A DNA stretch of 64,000 bases from Amoebidium appalachense (GCA_963693365.1 CAVNZM010000002.1:3906001-3970000); one strand, 5' to 3'; counted from the stretch's first letter, positions 32,566 to 48,495 are shown. Numbers and translations are program-made. The notes: generated by a model not told the origin, from the sequence alone.

Positions 32566-33381
32566 GTGTGCGTGTGTGCATGTGTGTGTGCGGGCGCGTG
32601 CGCGTGCGGGCGCGCGTGTGTGAACGCGCATGTGTTCATGAGCGTGCATGTGCAGGCATGCCCATGTATGCGGATGTGGGTATGCCAGCACAAGATGTCA
32701 GCCATGTGTTACAATGTGTCTGCGTTAATCCGTGTAGGATTAAAATCCATAGTCTTGAGTCGTAGCAGTCACAAATAAGAGTTGTACGTTGAGATTGGTG
32801 CGCGTGTGCACTGGTGTGTGTATGTGTTTCGTGTGTGTGTGCATGTTCGTATGTGTGGCAACACCCTCCCACAACAAAAGCAAAGCAATCGTGCAGACAG
32901 GGGACACTCGGACAAAAGCCATCATCGTTGGCCGCGAGAAAGGGAAGGGAAGGCGGCCGGGGGAGGGGGGGGGGGGGGGGGGGGGGGGGGTCTGAGAACC
33001 TTTCCGATGGCCTTTGTTCTTCCGTCCCTGAACACGAGCCTCATGCCAAGGTTAAGATGCTCCGGTCTCTGCATGAAGTGAAGGCGCACACGACACCGGT
33101 CACCTGTCCGCATGTTTTCCTGGTCCATGCTCACAATACGCGCCTGAAATTTGGGATAGATGTGAGATAGACATCGGATTTGTAAACAGCAGGCGGTTTG
33201 AATGTTTTTTTTTTCCCTTTCTTTCTTTATATATATATATATATATATATATATTTTTTGGGGGGGGGGGGGGGGGAGGGGGATGATGCATTTTTTTTTT
33301 TTTTTTTTTCACTTTCTTTTATATTTTACTTTTTGTTTTTTGTTACGATTTTTTGGTGGTGGTGGAGGTGGGTGGGTGGGT

Positions 33382-33437
<56 letters not shown>

Positions 33438-34368
33438 CCGTCTGCCTGACAGATCCGCAGTGGACCATGGCCTGGTAGTTTAGGGTGATGAGTGTAGGGT
33501 GATGCAGCACCAGAAGGTCCACGTCGTATTCGATGCAGGGCCGGGGCTCTACGTCCTTGCCCAGAAGCACCATGCCCTATATTGGATAGACGGGGGTATA
33601 CCGTGAGAAAAACCGAAATTTTAAAGGGCAAAAATATGGAGAGAAAGCAAGAGCAGAAGAAAAAGTTGCTCAAAAGCCTGGGTGAATGAATAAAGGGGAG
33701 ATAAATACTGTGCGATGTTGAAACCGAGATACGCATGGTGATGTTATGTATCTACATGAAGGGGTGAAGTCTTTGCACCATACTACTAGGTGAGTGAAGA
33801 GAGGGGAGATACACGGTCGGAAATACTTGAAATTCACAGGGTAACAGTAACGATTTGCAGAAATACCGAGGGGTGGGAGGGGGTGGGGGCTGAGCTTGTT
33901 CCACACAGCACACCGCACATATGAAGTTTAAAGGCAAGGGATGCATAAAGAACACACGGGTCAATATGCAATACTGATGTGTGTGTGTGTGTGCGGGTGT
34001 GTGCATGTGTCTGTGTGTGCATGTCCATGTGTTATAAGAAGATTCGGGAGAAGACCAAGAGGGGGAGAAACCGAGATGGGAATAGAGGGATAGAGATAGT
34101 GAGAGAGACGAGTGAAGGGGAAGGGAGAGAGAGACAGAGAGGGAGGGAGGGAGAGAGTGTGTGTGGGTGGGTTGGGGGGGGGGGGGGGGGGGGGGGGGGG
34201 AGGGCGGGGAGTGAGAGAGTGTGTGTGAGAGGGAGGGATGAGAAATTGAAGTTTCACCTTGCGAATTTGATTGCGTTTAATCTTTTTGAGGGCAAAGCAG
34301 GCCGACTGGCCAGCACGTAGCTCATCAACCGGTAATCGACGTCGGTGGATGCTCTTGATGGACACGGG

Positions 34369-34400
<32 letters not shown>

Positions 34401-34494
34401 TGTGTCTGTATGTGTGTGTGTGTGTGTGGTGTGTGTGTGTGTGGTGCGTGTCGTCCGTGTGTGCGCGTGTGTGCGTGTGGGCGTGTGCGCGTGC

Positions 34495-34529
<35 letters not shown>

Positions 34530-34541
34530 TGTGGGTTTGAG

Positions 34542-34579
<38 letters not shown>

Positions 34580-35076
34580 GGGACGAGGGGAGAGGGGGGG
34601 GCGGGGGGAGGAGGGGGAGGGACGCGAAGGGGCATGCATTAGTTGGTGGCAAGCATGAAAGCTAAGGCATTGAAGAAACCGCGAAAATGGAACAACCAAC
34701 ACAAACACAAAAACCAAAGCGATTGCGCGACAGAAGACCCTTGACCAAAGCCGTGTGTGTCTCTGTGTGTCTGTGCCTATGTGTGTGTATGAGTGTGAGT
34801 GTGTGGTGAGTGTGTGTGTGGGTAGGGGGGCGGGGGGAAGGGGGAGGGGAGGGGGGGGAGGGGGAGGGGGGTCAACATTACCTCGAAGTGTCCCGACCAA
34901 TCAGGACCCAGCTGCAGTGTGTCGTTGACTTTCACAATGCCCCCAAGCAGAGTCCCAAACACAACAGTGCCCACACCCTGATTGATTGGTTAGATATCAT
35001 GCAAGTTGATATTTGAAGTGGGTTTTGGTTGGTGGATATTTGATGAGTGCTTTGACATGGGAGCTTATATCCTCTT

Positions 35077-35107
<31 letters not shown>

Positions 35108-35220
35108 TCCTCCCCTGCACCCCCTCCCCATTCCCCCCCAAAAAAGAAGAAAGAAAGACGCGAAAAAAAAGAAAGGAAAACCACCCACTTCTTGTGTGTA
35201 CACATGCACATCCAAACGTG

Positions 35221-35251
<31 letters not shown>

Positions 35252-35513
35252 AAAGAAAAAGAAAAAAAAAGAAAGAAAAAAAGATGACACAGTCGCTAAC
35301 CCCACATCATGACAAATTTACTGGAGATCCCCCCCCCCCCCCTCCCCCCTTGGTGGTGGTGGTGGTGGTGGTGAGGGGTGGGTGGGTGGGTGGGTGGGGG
35401 GGGGGGCAGAACAAAAAAACAAAAATGCGACGACACCGGAGAAGGGTGACGAGGAAAGATGTGTCAGCATGTGTATGTTTGTTTTTAGGTGTATAGGTTT
35501 TTTTTTTTTTTTT

Positions 35514-35545
<32 letters not shown>

Positions 35546-35705
35546 TGGTCTCATACCGGCACGGTGTAAATTTCGCCGATGTGGAACTCTATGGGGTCGT
35601 CCACAGAAAATTTCTTGAGGGAGGGGGGTGCAACAGATTCAGGAACATTTTCACCAGGTCGAGGTTCAGACCACTGACATTGGAGATCTGGAAGATGGGG
35701 CACAG

Positions 35706-35752
<47 letters not shown>

Positions 35753-36981
35753 GTGTGTGTGTGTGCGTGTGCGTGTGCACGCGCGCATGTGTAATTTGGG
35801 GGTGGAGGGGGTGGAGGGGGTCATTACAAAGGACTGTCCACGTATCGATGGCGTGCACACATACACACACACACACACACAAACAAGCACACAAACATAC
35901 GCGCACGCGCGCACAGGCACGCGCGCCGACACACACAAACACCCACCCACCCATGTTCATTCTTTTTGTTCATTCTTCCATTCCATTCCTTTCCTTTCTT
36001 TTTTTCCTTCATTTTTTTTGGGGGGGGGGGGGGGGGGGGTCTTGCCTTTCTGAGGTGAAATTTGTTGCTGTCATGATGACATCATCAGGTCCGTTGATGA
36101 CTACAGGCACCTTGCGGCAGCCGGGGGACTTGAGCATCTTGGTCAACATCTGTGCATGATTTTAAAATTTCAGCTTAACATTTCAAACTTGATGTACTTA
36201 AAATAAGGGGAATGAAACATGGGAAAGGGGAAATGTAGTGTGTGTCGTGCACTTTAAGCTGAAGCCAAAAAAAAAAAGAAGAAGAAGAAGAAGAAGAAGA
36301 AGAAGAAGAAGAAGAAGAAGAAGAAGGTGGAAACGAAATATAGGAGAAGGGCACCCGGAGGGGGGGGGGGGGGGGGGGAGGGGGGGAGGGGGGGGAGGGG
36401 GGGAAAGGGGGGGGGGGGAGGTGGGGGGGGACAAAAGAGCGGGGAAAGACTACAATATCTGTTGCTCAGAGAGGTGAGAATATTCAATCATGTAGGGCAC
36501 AATAGAATTTTCAAATTGAAACTTAAGGTATCTATGAAACACGATCAAAGCCAAGGGGGCTGCAATGTGTGTTGGCGCGAATGTTTTCGTTGCACCGTGA
36601 AACGGACTTAAAACGAAAAAGGGGAAGGAGGGGGGGGGGGGGGGGTGTTGAAAGGTTGAAAGCAAAGGGAATACAGGGTCACGAGAACAAAGGGGTAGGT
36701 GTGCAATTCCCTCTGTCCCTGTCACACACACACTCTCTCTCTCCCCCCCCCCCCCCCCCCCCTCTCTCCCTCCCCCCCTCCTCTCTCTGTGTGTATGTGT
36801 GTGTGTGCTTGCGCGTGTGCGTCAACCTCTGTGTGCACGTGTGTGTATGTGAGTGTGCACCCACGTGCATCTACGTTAGGTGAATACCTACTTGCGTATA
36901 CGCCATGCAGAGGGTTATAAGAAAAAGGAGTTGAGGCAGTGGGGGGGAGGGGCAGGGGAAGGGGGGGAATTTTTTTTTTTT

Positions 36982-37012
<31 letters not shown>

Positions 37013-37202
37013 GGGGGAGGAGAGGCGATTGTTCAAGTGCAGATGTGGTGGTAGAGGTGGGGTTCTATGCGTTCATAAAAGGAGAGGGGGGTTTTCTGTA
37101 TAACCATTAAGAAAGAGGGGAGGCTGTATCCGTTCGTTGTTTTACTTTTTCCTATATTTTTTCTTTTTTTCTTTTTTCTCCCTGTTTTTTTTTTTTTTTT
37201 TT

Positions 37203-37258
<56 letters not shown>

Positions 37259-37391
37259 CTCTAGGAGAGTTCATTTCATTTTGGGGGATCCATACGTTCA
37301 TGGTAGACTCGAGCACATTTGGAGGGCACATGTCGATCTTGGTGACGACCACAAACACCGGCACACCAAGAGCAAGCGCCAGACGGAGGTG

Positions 37392-37450
<59 letters not shown>

Positions 37451-37587
37451 GGGGGGGGGGGGAGGGGGGGAAGGGGGGGGGGGGGGGGGGGGGAGCCACC
37501 GGGAGGGAGGGGGGGGAGGGGGGGGGGGGGTGTTTAAGTGTTCCGAATCCCAATTACATTTTGGTTGTTGCGAGTTAGCCTCCCCCC

Positions 37588-37657
<70 letters not shown>

Positions 37658-37776
37658 AAAAAAAAAAACCCATGTCCCCACGCTACCAATAAAAAATAAT
37701 CACCAACACATCAGAACCTATTCGCCCAGGCAATCACCCCCTTACCCCTTACCCCCCTTTCCCCTTATCCCCTTAG

Positions 37777-37834
<58 letters not shown>

Positions 37835-38711
37835 ACCCACCCAAAACACACACACACACACACACCACCACCACCACCACCATCACCACCAAAGACCTAT
37901 ATTTTAAAAAAATTAAAATAAAGGGAAAAATAAGACAAGCAATCCCAAACCCCACACCCACCCACCCCATCCTAATACAGGTACGGAGTATTGCATCCGA
38001 ATGAATACCCTACTCAAGTCGTTTGGGTTTATTAGCCTCTGAGATATTGTGAAATAAAACCCGTACCTTTTGTCATGCCGATGACACCAGCGTTAGAACC
38101 AACCTGCCGACCCATATTAGTGACCAGAGACATCCCCTCCTCTCCCCCCTCCCCCCCCTCCCCCCCTCCCCCCCCCCCCCCCCAAAAAAAAAAAAAAAAA
38201 AAAAACCCCTGTGTAAAAAAACAAAAAAAAAAACAACAACAACAACATAAACATACAGAATAAACGCACGAGAAGGTCACTGAGCCCATGAACCAGTTGA
38301 CTGGGCAGAATTAGCCAATCGAAGCATTTTTGCTTTGAAGTGTGCATGATATCTGTGAAATCAGAGCAGACATACCATAAATGGGCATATGAAAACTCCT
38401 ACAAACAGCATATCCGTTTCTCTTTGTGAAACATTAAACAATTAATACCATGATCATCTGTAAAAGCATTGATTGATTCGACAATATCAGCCAATGATAG
38501 CCGTTTTGCACGTGTCATTTGCATACCATCAGCATGCAGTAATCTGGGATCTGTGACGTCAGACCGTAGATGGTCGTCTTGAGATATCTCTCGTGCCCGG
38601 CAAGATCGATGAACGTGATCACCTTGGCAGACTGCGTGTGTGTTTGTGTGTGTGTGTGTGTGTGCGTGTGTGTGTGTGTGTGTGTGTGCGTGCGTGTGTG
38701 CGTGTGCGTGC

Positions 38712-38785
<74 letters not shown>

Positions 38786-40013
38786 ATGTGAAGAGTTGTG
38801 GTGAAGAAAAGTTAGACGGTGTTACAGAGTACGAAGTACGAAGGACACGTACACGCACGCCCTTCCCCACTCCCGCTATGCCTGCAAGAAGGAGAGAAAA
38901 GACAGGAGAAAGAGGAGAAAGGGGTGGAAGGAGTTAGGAGGGGGGAGAAGGAAGCAGGCAGGCAGGCATCCACCTTTGCACAGATATCAGCCCAGTTCTG
39001 CTGGGGAGTTGCTCTGTGGTGGTCCCCGTGTCTCTCGTTGACTTGGTGGTTGACTATGGCCCCAGTGGTGTCAAAGCCCAATATCTCCTGCCCAACACTC
39101 GAGGTACGGCCTGTCTCCAACTCGTGCTGTGTGTGTGTGTGTGTGGGGTGGGGGGGGGGGGGGGGGGGGGGGGGTTTCAACAATTCTGTGTGTGGATGGG
39201 TGCAGGCAAGTGTGCATGCATGTGTGTGTCTGCAGGCAAGGGCACTGTGCGTTGGTGTGTCTGTGTGTGTGCGTTGGGAGGACAGCGGAAAAGAGGGGGC
39301 CGGGGAGGGGGGGGGGGGGGGGGGAGGACGGGCAAGAAGCGAGGGGAAGTATAGGTTGCAGACTACGAAGTACACATCCACGAGAAGCAACACAACACAG
39401 ACTTTTCAGAAGCACACACACACACAACACACAAATAGGAATGTGCATCTATTTCAGTTTTTTCTTTCTTTCTTTTTTTTTTTGGGGGGGGGGGGGGGGG
39501 GGGAGGGGAAAGAGAGGGGAGGGTGGGGGGAGGGGAGGAGGGGGGAGGGGGGAGGGTGGGGGCGGAGGGGGAGGTTACCTTGTGACGGAACAGTTTTTGC
39601 CGTGAGAGCCCTCTGCCGTTATCCAGGCCACCATAGGTGAGCACCCCAAGGAAGGTGGACTTACCGGCATCTACATTGCCTGTCACGGCTATGCGCACCT
39701 GTACGTGTGTGTGTGCGTGTACGTGTGCGTGTACGTGTGTGTGTGTGTGTACGTGTACGTATACACGAGCGCGTGCGTGCGTGCATGCGCGCGCATGCGT
39801 ATATGTGAGTGTACGTGCGCCTGTGTGTGTGCGCCTAACCGTGAGTGTGTGTATGGTTACACACACGTGTGTGTGTGCAAAGTATGTGTATGTGCTTTTT
39901 TGTTCGCGTCCGTGCATGTCTGTCTGTGGGTGTATGAGTTTGTGTGTGTGTGTTCGTATGTGTCAGTAAGTATGTACTAGCATGACCACCATGGGTAACG
40001 CTAGAACGTGTAG

Positions 40014-40061
<48 letters not shown>

Positions 40062-40239
40062 ACACCGCGGAGCCCTTCCCTGCCTCTTTTTTTTTGGCGT
40101 GCCTAATACGGGAAAAAGGGTGCTGGTAAAAATGTTGGTGGCCGGTGGGAGATGCAATGACAACTGTTTGTGTTAACTGCTTCTCCCCCCCCCCCTTTTT
40201 TCCCCTTCCTAGTATGGTGGTCGCTGTGTGTCTGTGTGT

Positions 40240-40307
<68 letters not shown>

Positions 40308-40569
40308 AGGGGGGAGGGGGGGGGTTACAAGCACTGACCTCTGTGAACTCCACCTCCACCTCCTCCTGCCTAATTAGGTATTCGGCTACTAGCCCGGTCT
40401 CTGATTCGTGCTGCCGCAACAGCTGCAAAATAAAATTCAGCACACATGGCTTTCGATTCAGTTGCCTCACTAGCATCACCCCCCCCCCCCCAAAAAAAAA
40501 AAAAAAAAAAATAAATAAATAAATAAATAAATAAAAAAATAAAAAATCCACCCTTTTCATAACCCCCCC

Positions 40570-40602
<33 letters not shown>

Positions 40603-40731
40603 CCTCCCCTCCCCAAACACCCTGTCTAACCCCTCCACCAGAACTTCACAGAAAAGCAACCAAAAATTTCTTCGCAAAATTCCCAAATGCCAAACACAGA
40701 TATGCACTGGATTTGCCACACAACGACCCCC

Positions 40732-40762
<31 letters not shown>

Positions 40763-41337
40763 ACCATCCCCCACCACAACAACAACAAAATAAAAAAGAA
40801 AAGAAAGAAAGAAAGAAAGAAAAAAAAAAGAAAAAAGAAAAAAAAATATGCACCTACCTTCCTTTTCCTCAAGTTTCAGACCCCCCCCCCCCCCCCCCCC
40901 CCCTTTTTTTTCCCCGGGAAAAAAGAAAAAAGAAAAAGGATTTCGACACAAATATAACGAATTTTGACTTTTCACTTACCGAAATTTGGGCCTCACACGA
41001 CTTGGCCAGCGCCTTGAGGGTGGCCACCGACTGCTCCAACTGTTCGGCACTCAGCCCGGGTGGCTCCCCGTTTTCTGTTGGGAATTTCGGTGTTTTAAGT
41101 ATACATGAACAAATGTATTTCTAGTATTTTTTTTGTGTTTTTCAGTGTGTATGCCAGTAATCGTGTAAGCATGAATGGGAAAACGACACCTTTGAATTTC
41201 ACTAAATGCTTAGCACATCTACTTCCTACCATCCACCACAACTCACATGAATTAATTATTATAACACACACCTTCCCTTCCCCCTTCCTCCTTCTTTGAA
41301 TTTCTTACAAGCCCCCCCTCCCCCCCCCCCCCCCCAA

Positions 41338-41431
<94 letters not shown>

Positions 41432-41831
41432 TCATTATAACAACATCAACAACAATAATAACAACGATGATATATTAATGGTGATCATTATCAATAAACA
41501 CGAACACACTTCCATCTTCTCCCATCTCAATCCCAATATAGCACTCAAATACATCGATATCACCGAATCAGTACGATTATTCATACTGACTAGAAATACA
41601 CCAGCAACCCTATTCAATACTGTAACCAATCACATCAACGGATCGGTCCGATTAGACATACCACCAGCACCCAGTTCAATACTGTAACAAATCACATCAA
41701 CGGATCGGTCCGATTAGACATACCACCAGCGCCCAGTTCGATGATTGTCTCTCTGCCCCCGTCAGCCAGCTGCATCTGCAGTTGCATTAAAAGCATCTGA
41801 TGGTCCTCCTCACTGGGGTTCACGTACTTGG

Positions 41832-41893
<62 letters not shown>

Positions 41894-41914
41894 TGCGCGC
41901 GCGCGCGCGTGTTC

Positions 41915-41985
<71 letters not shown>

Positions 41986-42060
41986 CGCGTGGATGCATGC
42001 GCGTAGGTGTGTGCGTCGGTGCGAGTGAGTGTGTGCCTGTGCGTGCGTGTGCGTGTGCGC

Positions 42061-42103
<43 letters not shown>

Positions 42104-42495
42104 CCTGCGTGCGTGACGCGTGTGAAAGAAGTATTTGAAATGTATGGAAGACACTTTCTAATTTCACCCAATCTGCTTGTACACTGCTTCATATTGTCTC
42201 CCCTCTCCTCCTCCCAATAAAAAACAGACAGATACATCTTTTTAACCCATCCTTTAAGCAAAAAACACGAACGCTATAACACACACTTGCAGCAGCCCCC
42301 CCCCCTCCCCCCCCCCCTCCCCCTCCCACACACACACCACTCAACCATTCACCCACCCACACACACACACCACCCCCCTTCCCCACAAAGCATACCCACA
42401 TCCACAAACAGCTTTTTCTCACCCGGAACAACAAAAAAGACGAAAACAGAGTCGAACAAAAAATATCAAGACGAACATATATAACACAATGCAAG

Positions 42496-42537
<42 letters not shown>

Positions 42538-42540
42538 AAT

Positions 42541-42612
<72 letters not shown>

Positions 42613-43521
42613 AATAATAATAATAACTTAGTAATAATAATAATAATAATAATAACAATAACAACAATAACAATAACAACAATAAAATCAAACAAAAAGA
42701 AGCAAGAAACACTCTTCCCGTTTCTCTTTCAAGCAAGACCAAACCCCCACAACACCAGCCATATACCTTGCCGTACACGTCCTTCAACATCATCTCCCCC
42801 ATGTCAAACAGAGACGGCTCATTCTCCCCCGCCTTTTCCTTCCCCTTGTCATGATTCCTTGGCTCTTTCCCCTTTTCAATCTTCTCGTTCTGTTTCTGTT
42901 TTGTGTCCTTGACAGCAGCACTCACGGAACGGGTGGAAGTAGAGGAAGAAGGAGCAGTGGTGGTGGCGGGTTCCTCGTTGGGATCTTTGGAATCTGCCAT
43001 TACCGCCTTTGTAAAGTAGAGTTGCATATTAGTGCAGGGCACAACAGGCTGGTGCACGCACACCAACACCAGGTGGAAAGAAACTATAAAAGCAAAGAGG
43101 GCCATTGCATAATTGAAGTAGGATTGGGGAAAAAAGAGAGGAAAAGGGAGGAAGACGGGGGATAAAATTTATAACAGATCTAGTTTCCACAACGTCGGTA
43201 ACAGCTGCTCGTGCAGGGGTGTTACTTATGCAACATCCCAGTAAATAAGTAAATATCCTGTGTGATCTTCAAAAAACGACAAACAACAACCCCTTAACTT
43301 CTCATTACGAAATACCAATATATCCAGCGATTCCTGTAAGCAAAAAATATAGATGTTGGGGCCCCCTTTTTTTTTTCTCTTTTGAGTTTGGGAAAGGAGG
43401 GGGGTGGGGGGGAGGGGGGGGGTGGGGGTTGGAGACCCACCTTTCCTACGTTGATCTGCTTCAGAGGCCCAGTTTTGAGCGCCTGAGCCTTCGCTTGCTG
43501 CAACACCGTAGCACGCGTCAT
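32405..43521 (-). CDS. GTPBP1: GTPBP1/GTPBP2-class translational GTPase, 17 exons
   Basis: Cytosolic GTPase of the GTPBP1/2 branch of the elongation-factor superfamily, linked in animals to ribosome rescue and mRNA turnover. Exons in transcript order: 43441-43521, 42767-43006, 41724-41832, 40980-41074, 40339-40422, 39579-39698, 38974-39126, 38527-38631, 38067-38103, 37296-37393, 36046-36149, 35557-35706, 34882-34977, 34258-34368, 33439-33576, 33000-33143, 32405-32503. Length is about 654 aa, near the family's ~670. Motifs: P-loop GNVDAGKST (residues 210-218), DLAGH (303-307), TKID (359-362); then [67 protein letters not shown] and [11 protein letters not shown], which match GTPBP1 in order. 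The N-terminal exon 2 is a low-complexity Ser/Thr/Lys-rich linker. Exon 11 uses a GC donor (AAAG|GCAAG). Exon 12 needs one extra base near 35620-35625 (a run of six G) to stay in frame; all other phases agree. Confidence 0.95.
36277..36326. repeat. (AAG)n trinucleotide array
   Basis: About 50 bp of GAA/AAG repeat in the GTPBP intron between exons 10 and 11, followed by a poly-G rich stretch. Confidence 0.95.
38812..38850 (-). repeat. Intronic dispersed repeat fragment, sense to GTPBP
   Basis: Short fragment with GTTACAGAGTACGAAGTACG on the plus strand, in intron 7. (CA)n in transcript sense lies between it and the exon 8 acceptor. Confidence 0.6.
39356..39412 (-). repeat. Intronic dispersed repeat fragment, sense to GTPBP
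   Basis: Fragment in intron 6 with TACGAAGTACACATCCACGA and CAACACAACACAGAC on the plus strand. Confidence 0.65.
41566..41752 (-). repeat. Tandem copies of GTPBP exon 3 end plus donor plus mini-intron
   Basis: In transcript sense, the exon end GAACTGGGCGCTGGTG and donor GTATGTCTAATCGG are repeated 62 bp downstream almost perfectly (GAACTGGGTGCTGGTG then GTATGTCTAATCGG). A third, more diverged unit follows. Matching AATCACATC points lie at 41628 and 41690. Each unit contains a GTATGT and, about 40 bases later, TTACAG. Confidence 0.9.
42540..42690. repeat. (AAC)n/(AAT)n trinucleotide array
   Basis: About 70 bp of AAC repeat followed by AAT and mixed AAC/AAT units, directly after a poly-C tract, in GTPBP intron 2. 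Confidence 0.95.
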
Positions 43522-45668
<2,147 letters not shown>

Positions 45669-46973
45669 ATGACTTCGACTTTCTATTCTATCGATTCTTC
45701 TTTCGGTGCCCTTTCTAGCGACTCAACCACCATTGAAACGGGTGGGAAAGACAAAAATCCAAGGAAAGGCTTGAACAATGCGAGTCTTCACGCCACCGTA
45801 GATGTACTAGCGACTAAGAGAAAGAGGGAAAGAGAGAGAAACACAGCTAGGGCGGCAGAAGCCAAGAAAGCACACAAGCAATACCAAAGAAGCTCGTGGT
45901 TGACTTTCGCAGTAGTATTCACAGCCATTTTCTCTATGGAAATAGGTGCCCTGGTGCTCTGTTTTCGCGTGTCTGATAACACAGCACCTTTGTCCCTCTT
46001 GCTGGGGCTGGGAGATGAGATCAAAGCTGCATTCGACGGCATGAAAAGCGACTCAACCGGCGTTGACAAGGTGGCTAACATGAAAACACTTTTGAAACTC
46101 ACACATGCCTACCCCAAAACCATTGCACGGGCTATCGAGTTGGCGCATAAAATTGAGCACATCGTCCTTGTACCCATCGTAATCCAGACGATTATTCTTG
46201 TGGCAGTCATTATCGCTCTTTTTGTAAACAGAAACGCAAAGGTGGTGAAGTCCCGCGGCCGCCCGTTTCTCATTCATTTTTTCGTTGCCGCTGCCTTCAC
46301 CATGATAAGTTCTACAGCTCTCGCGCTGAACGCCTGCCTTTTATTGGTGGATATCCCGCCAAATTTAACCCCAGCAAGCGCGCCGGCGCTGAGGGCGCTG
46401 GAAAAAGACCTGTCGTTGCATACCTTCCTGGGGTCAACCCTGTCTATCTCATTCGTGTTGGTTATGATTGCGGCGCTTGTACAGAGACAATACATGATTG
46501 CCCAATTGTTCAACAACACGGTTGGCGTGAAGGTGAAGAACGTGAGCTACTGGAAGTATTTTTGGGTTCAGTTTATCGTCATTTTCGTGGTTGTGGCCGC
46601 TCTTTTGGTGTGGGCCTTCAAGTACAACTTCGATAGCTCGCAGCGCTGGGCCATAGGCTCCGTCTTCATCCCCATTACCGTGTACGGCGGCGTGTTCCTC
46701 TACTTTGTTGTCATCACCAAGGAAGCAACGGTGGTTTTTAGTGATTTCCAACTGAATATTCGCTGTTTTGTGTGGATAGAAGCAATCATGTTGGCCATGG
46801 TCATTCAACATCTGATCTGGCCTGTGTCGATTCTTTCGATGTCTCACGGGTGGGCGGCGGCTATTCGTTGCGCGGCGACGGTGACTGCATTGGACATATC
46901 GGGCAGTTTGTATTTTATGAATAAGCACATGGCAGCTCTCAATGAAGCAGCTAGAGTGCCCGTTCTGTTGTGA
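45669..46973 (+). CDS. Intronless polytopic membrane protein, unknown family
   Basis: Single uninterrupted reading frame of 434 aa in an ideal eukaryotic start context (GCCACCATGA). I do not recognise the family. Visible layout: a Ser/Thr-rich cytosolic-like N-terminus; a strongly basic stretch (KRKRERERNTARAAEAKK, residues 50-67); then about eight hydrophobic spans near 77-99, 165-187, 202-226, 252-271, 296-318, 328-349, 366-390 and 396-416. The loop between spans 1 and 2 is about 65 residues. There is no obvious cleaved signal peptide and no catalytic motif. It contrasts with the neighbouring 8- to 17-exon genes in having no intron and no simple repeats. A receptor- or transporter-like integral membrane role is possible, but no function is assigned. 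Confidence 0.75.
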   Translation: MTSTFYSIDSSFGALSSDSTTIETGGKDKNPRKGLNNASLHATVDVLATKRKRERERNTARAAEAKKAHKQYQRSSWLTFAVVFTAIFSMEIGALVLCFRVSDNTAPLSLLLGLGDEIKAAFDGMKSDSTGVDKVANMKTLLKLTHAYPKTIARAIELAHKIEHIVLVPIVIQTIILVAVIIALFVNRNAKVVKSRGRPFLIHFFVAAAFTMISSTALALNACLLLVDIPPNLTPASAPALRALEKDLSLHTFLGSTLSISFVLVMIAALVQRQYMIAQLFNNTVGVKVKNVSYWKYFWVQFIVIFVVVAALLVWAFKYNFDSSQRWAIGSVFIPITVYGGVFLYFVVITKEATVVFSDFQLNIRCFVWIEAIMLAMVIQHLIWPVSILSMSHGWAAAIRCAATVTALDISGSLYFMNKHMAALNEAARVPVLL

Positions 46974-48015
46974 GGGGGACGACTCGTGATTTATGGGAGG
47001 TGGATACATATGTCATAAACACATTCACGCATGCAGGCGCATCGTGCAGGCGCATACACATACACAAGTGCGGGCGCACACCGTGATACACATGTGTGCG
47101 CGCGTGTGTACCATACATACATGCAGATGCAGACACACGTGTGTGCACACGCACCGTGAGACAGACAGACAGACACACACACACACACACACAGACATGC
47201 ACACCTTTGAAACACACACAAACACAGGGATGCGGGCACACACACACACACACACGGGCACACAAATGTTTTGCCCTGAGCTTGTTGGGTGTCATGCACG
47301 TCCTTTTCAAATCTACATACTGTAACATTGCACTCCCACTAGCACCAGGTGACACATAGGTCAATCGAACATACCTTTTTGACAATTTACTGGCAAACTA
47401 AATTTTGGTAAGAACTGCTCTAAATGCATGACCTTTTGCACTGACGATAGTTTATTGGAAAGATATGGCACGTGTTGATCTTTTTGGTGTTCGTTACTGG
47501 CCTATTGATAGTTTTTTTGGTGCTTATTTTACTGATCTATCAAAGATGTAGAATCTCTATCAGCTTCATATTTGTATGAGCCTAAGTGCAATTGATAAGG
47601 GGGATAATAATAATTTAGAACTGCTCTTTGTCAGAGACATAGAAACTAGACAGCGTCTTTTGGATAATCTTTTATTTATTATAAAAATAACCACCAAACT
47701 CTTGCCACCGTATCATCACCTTGTTTGCATGCCTGTACGGAGCAGTGCAATAATCAGTGTAGCTCTGAAAAACGTGCAACTATGGATGGCCAACACATCT
47801 TCATAAGGGATTCTTGATTTCGAAACGGGGAGGGGGGTAGTAGTAACGTTGGGGGGGGGGACCCACCCCCCCCTTTGGACAGGTGGGTCCCCCCCCCCCC
47901 CTCCCCCCCCCCCCCCGCGGAGGGGGGAGGAGGGGACCCACCCACCGAGTCCGGCTAGCAGGGGGAGGGGGAGGGGGGACCCACCACCCACCTGAGCAGG
48001 GTGGGTCCCCCCCCC

Positions 48016-48053
<38 letters not shown>

Positions 48054-48316
48054 AGGGGGACCCACCCACCCCATAGGCTGACATTATGTGAAGGTAATAT
48101 ATCAGATAACCTGATCACATAAAATACTTTAATCAGCAGCAGTTTACATACACTGGCGGCCAAAACGTAAACATTGAGGCTAACTAATAGGATTCCTTGA
48201 TCACTTGCAACTCAGGCTATATGCCATACGGTCATACCCCCCCCCCCCCCCCCCCCCCTCCCCTCGGGGGGGGCACGAACGGGTGGGAAGAGAGAGAGAG
48301 AGAGTGTGTGTGTGTA

Positions 48317-48359
<43 letters not shown>

Positions 48360-48441
48360 TGTGTGACACTGTGTGCATGTGTGCGTGTGCGTGTACGGGC
48401 GCGCACGCGCGCGCGTGTCTGTGTCTGTGTGTGTGTACGTA

Positions 48442-48495
<54 letters not shown>

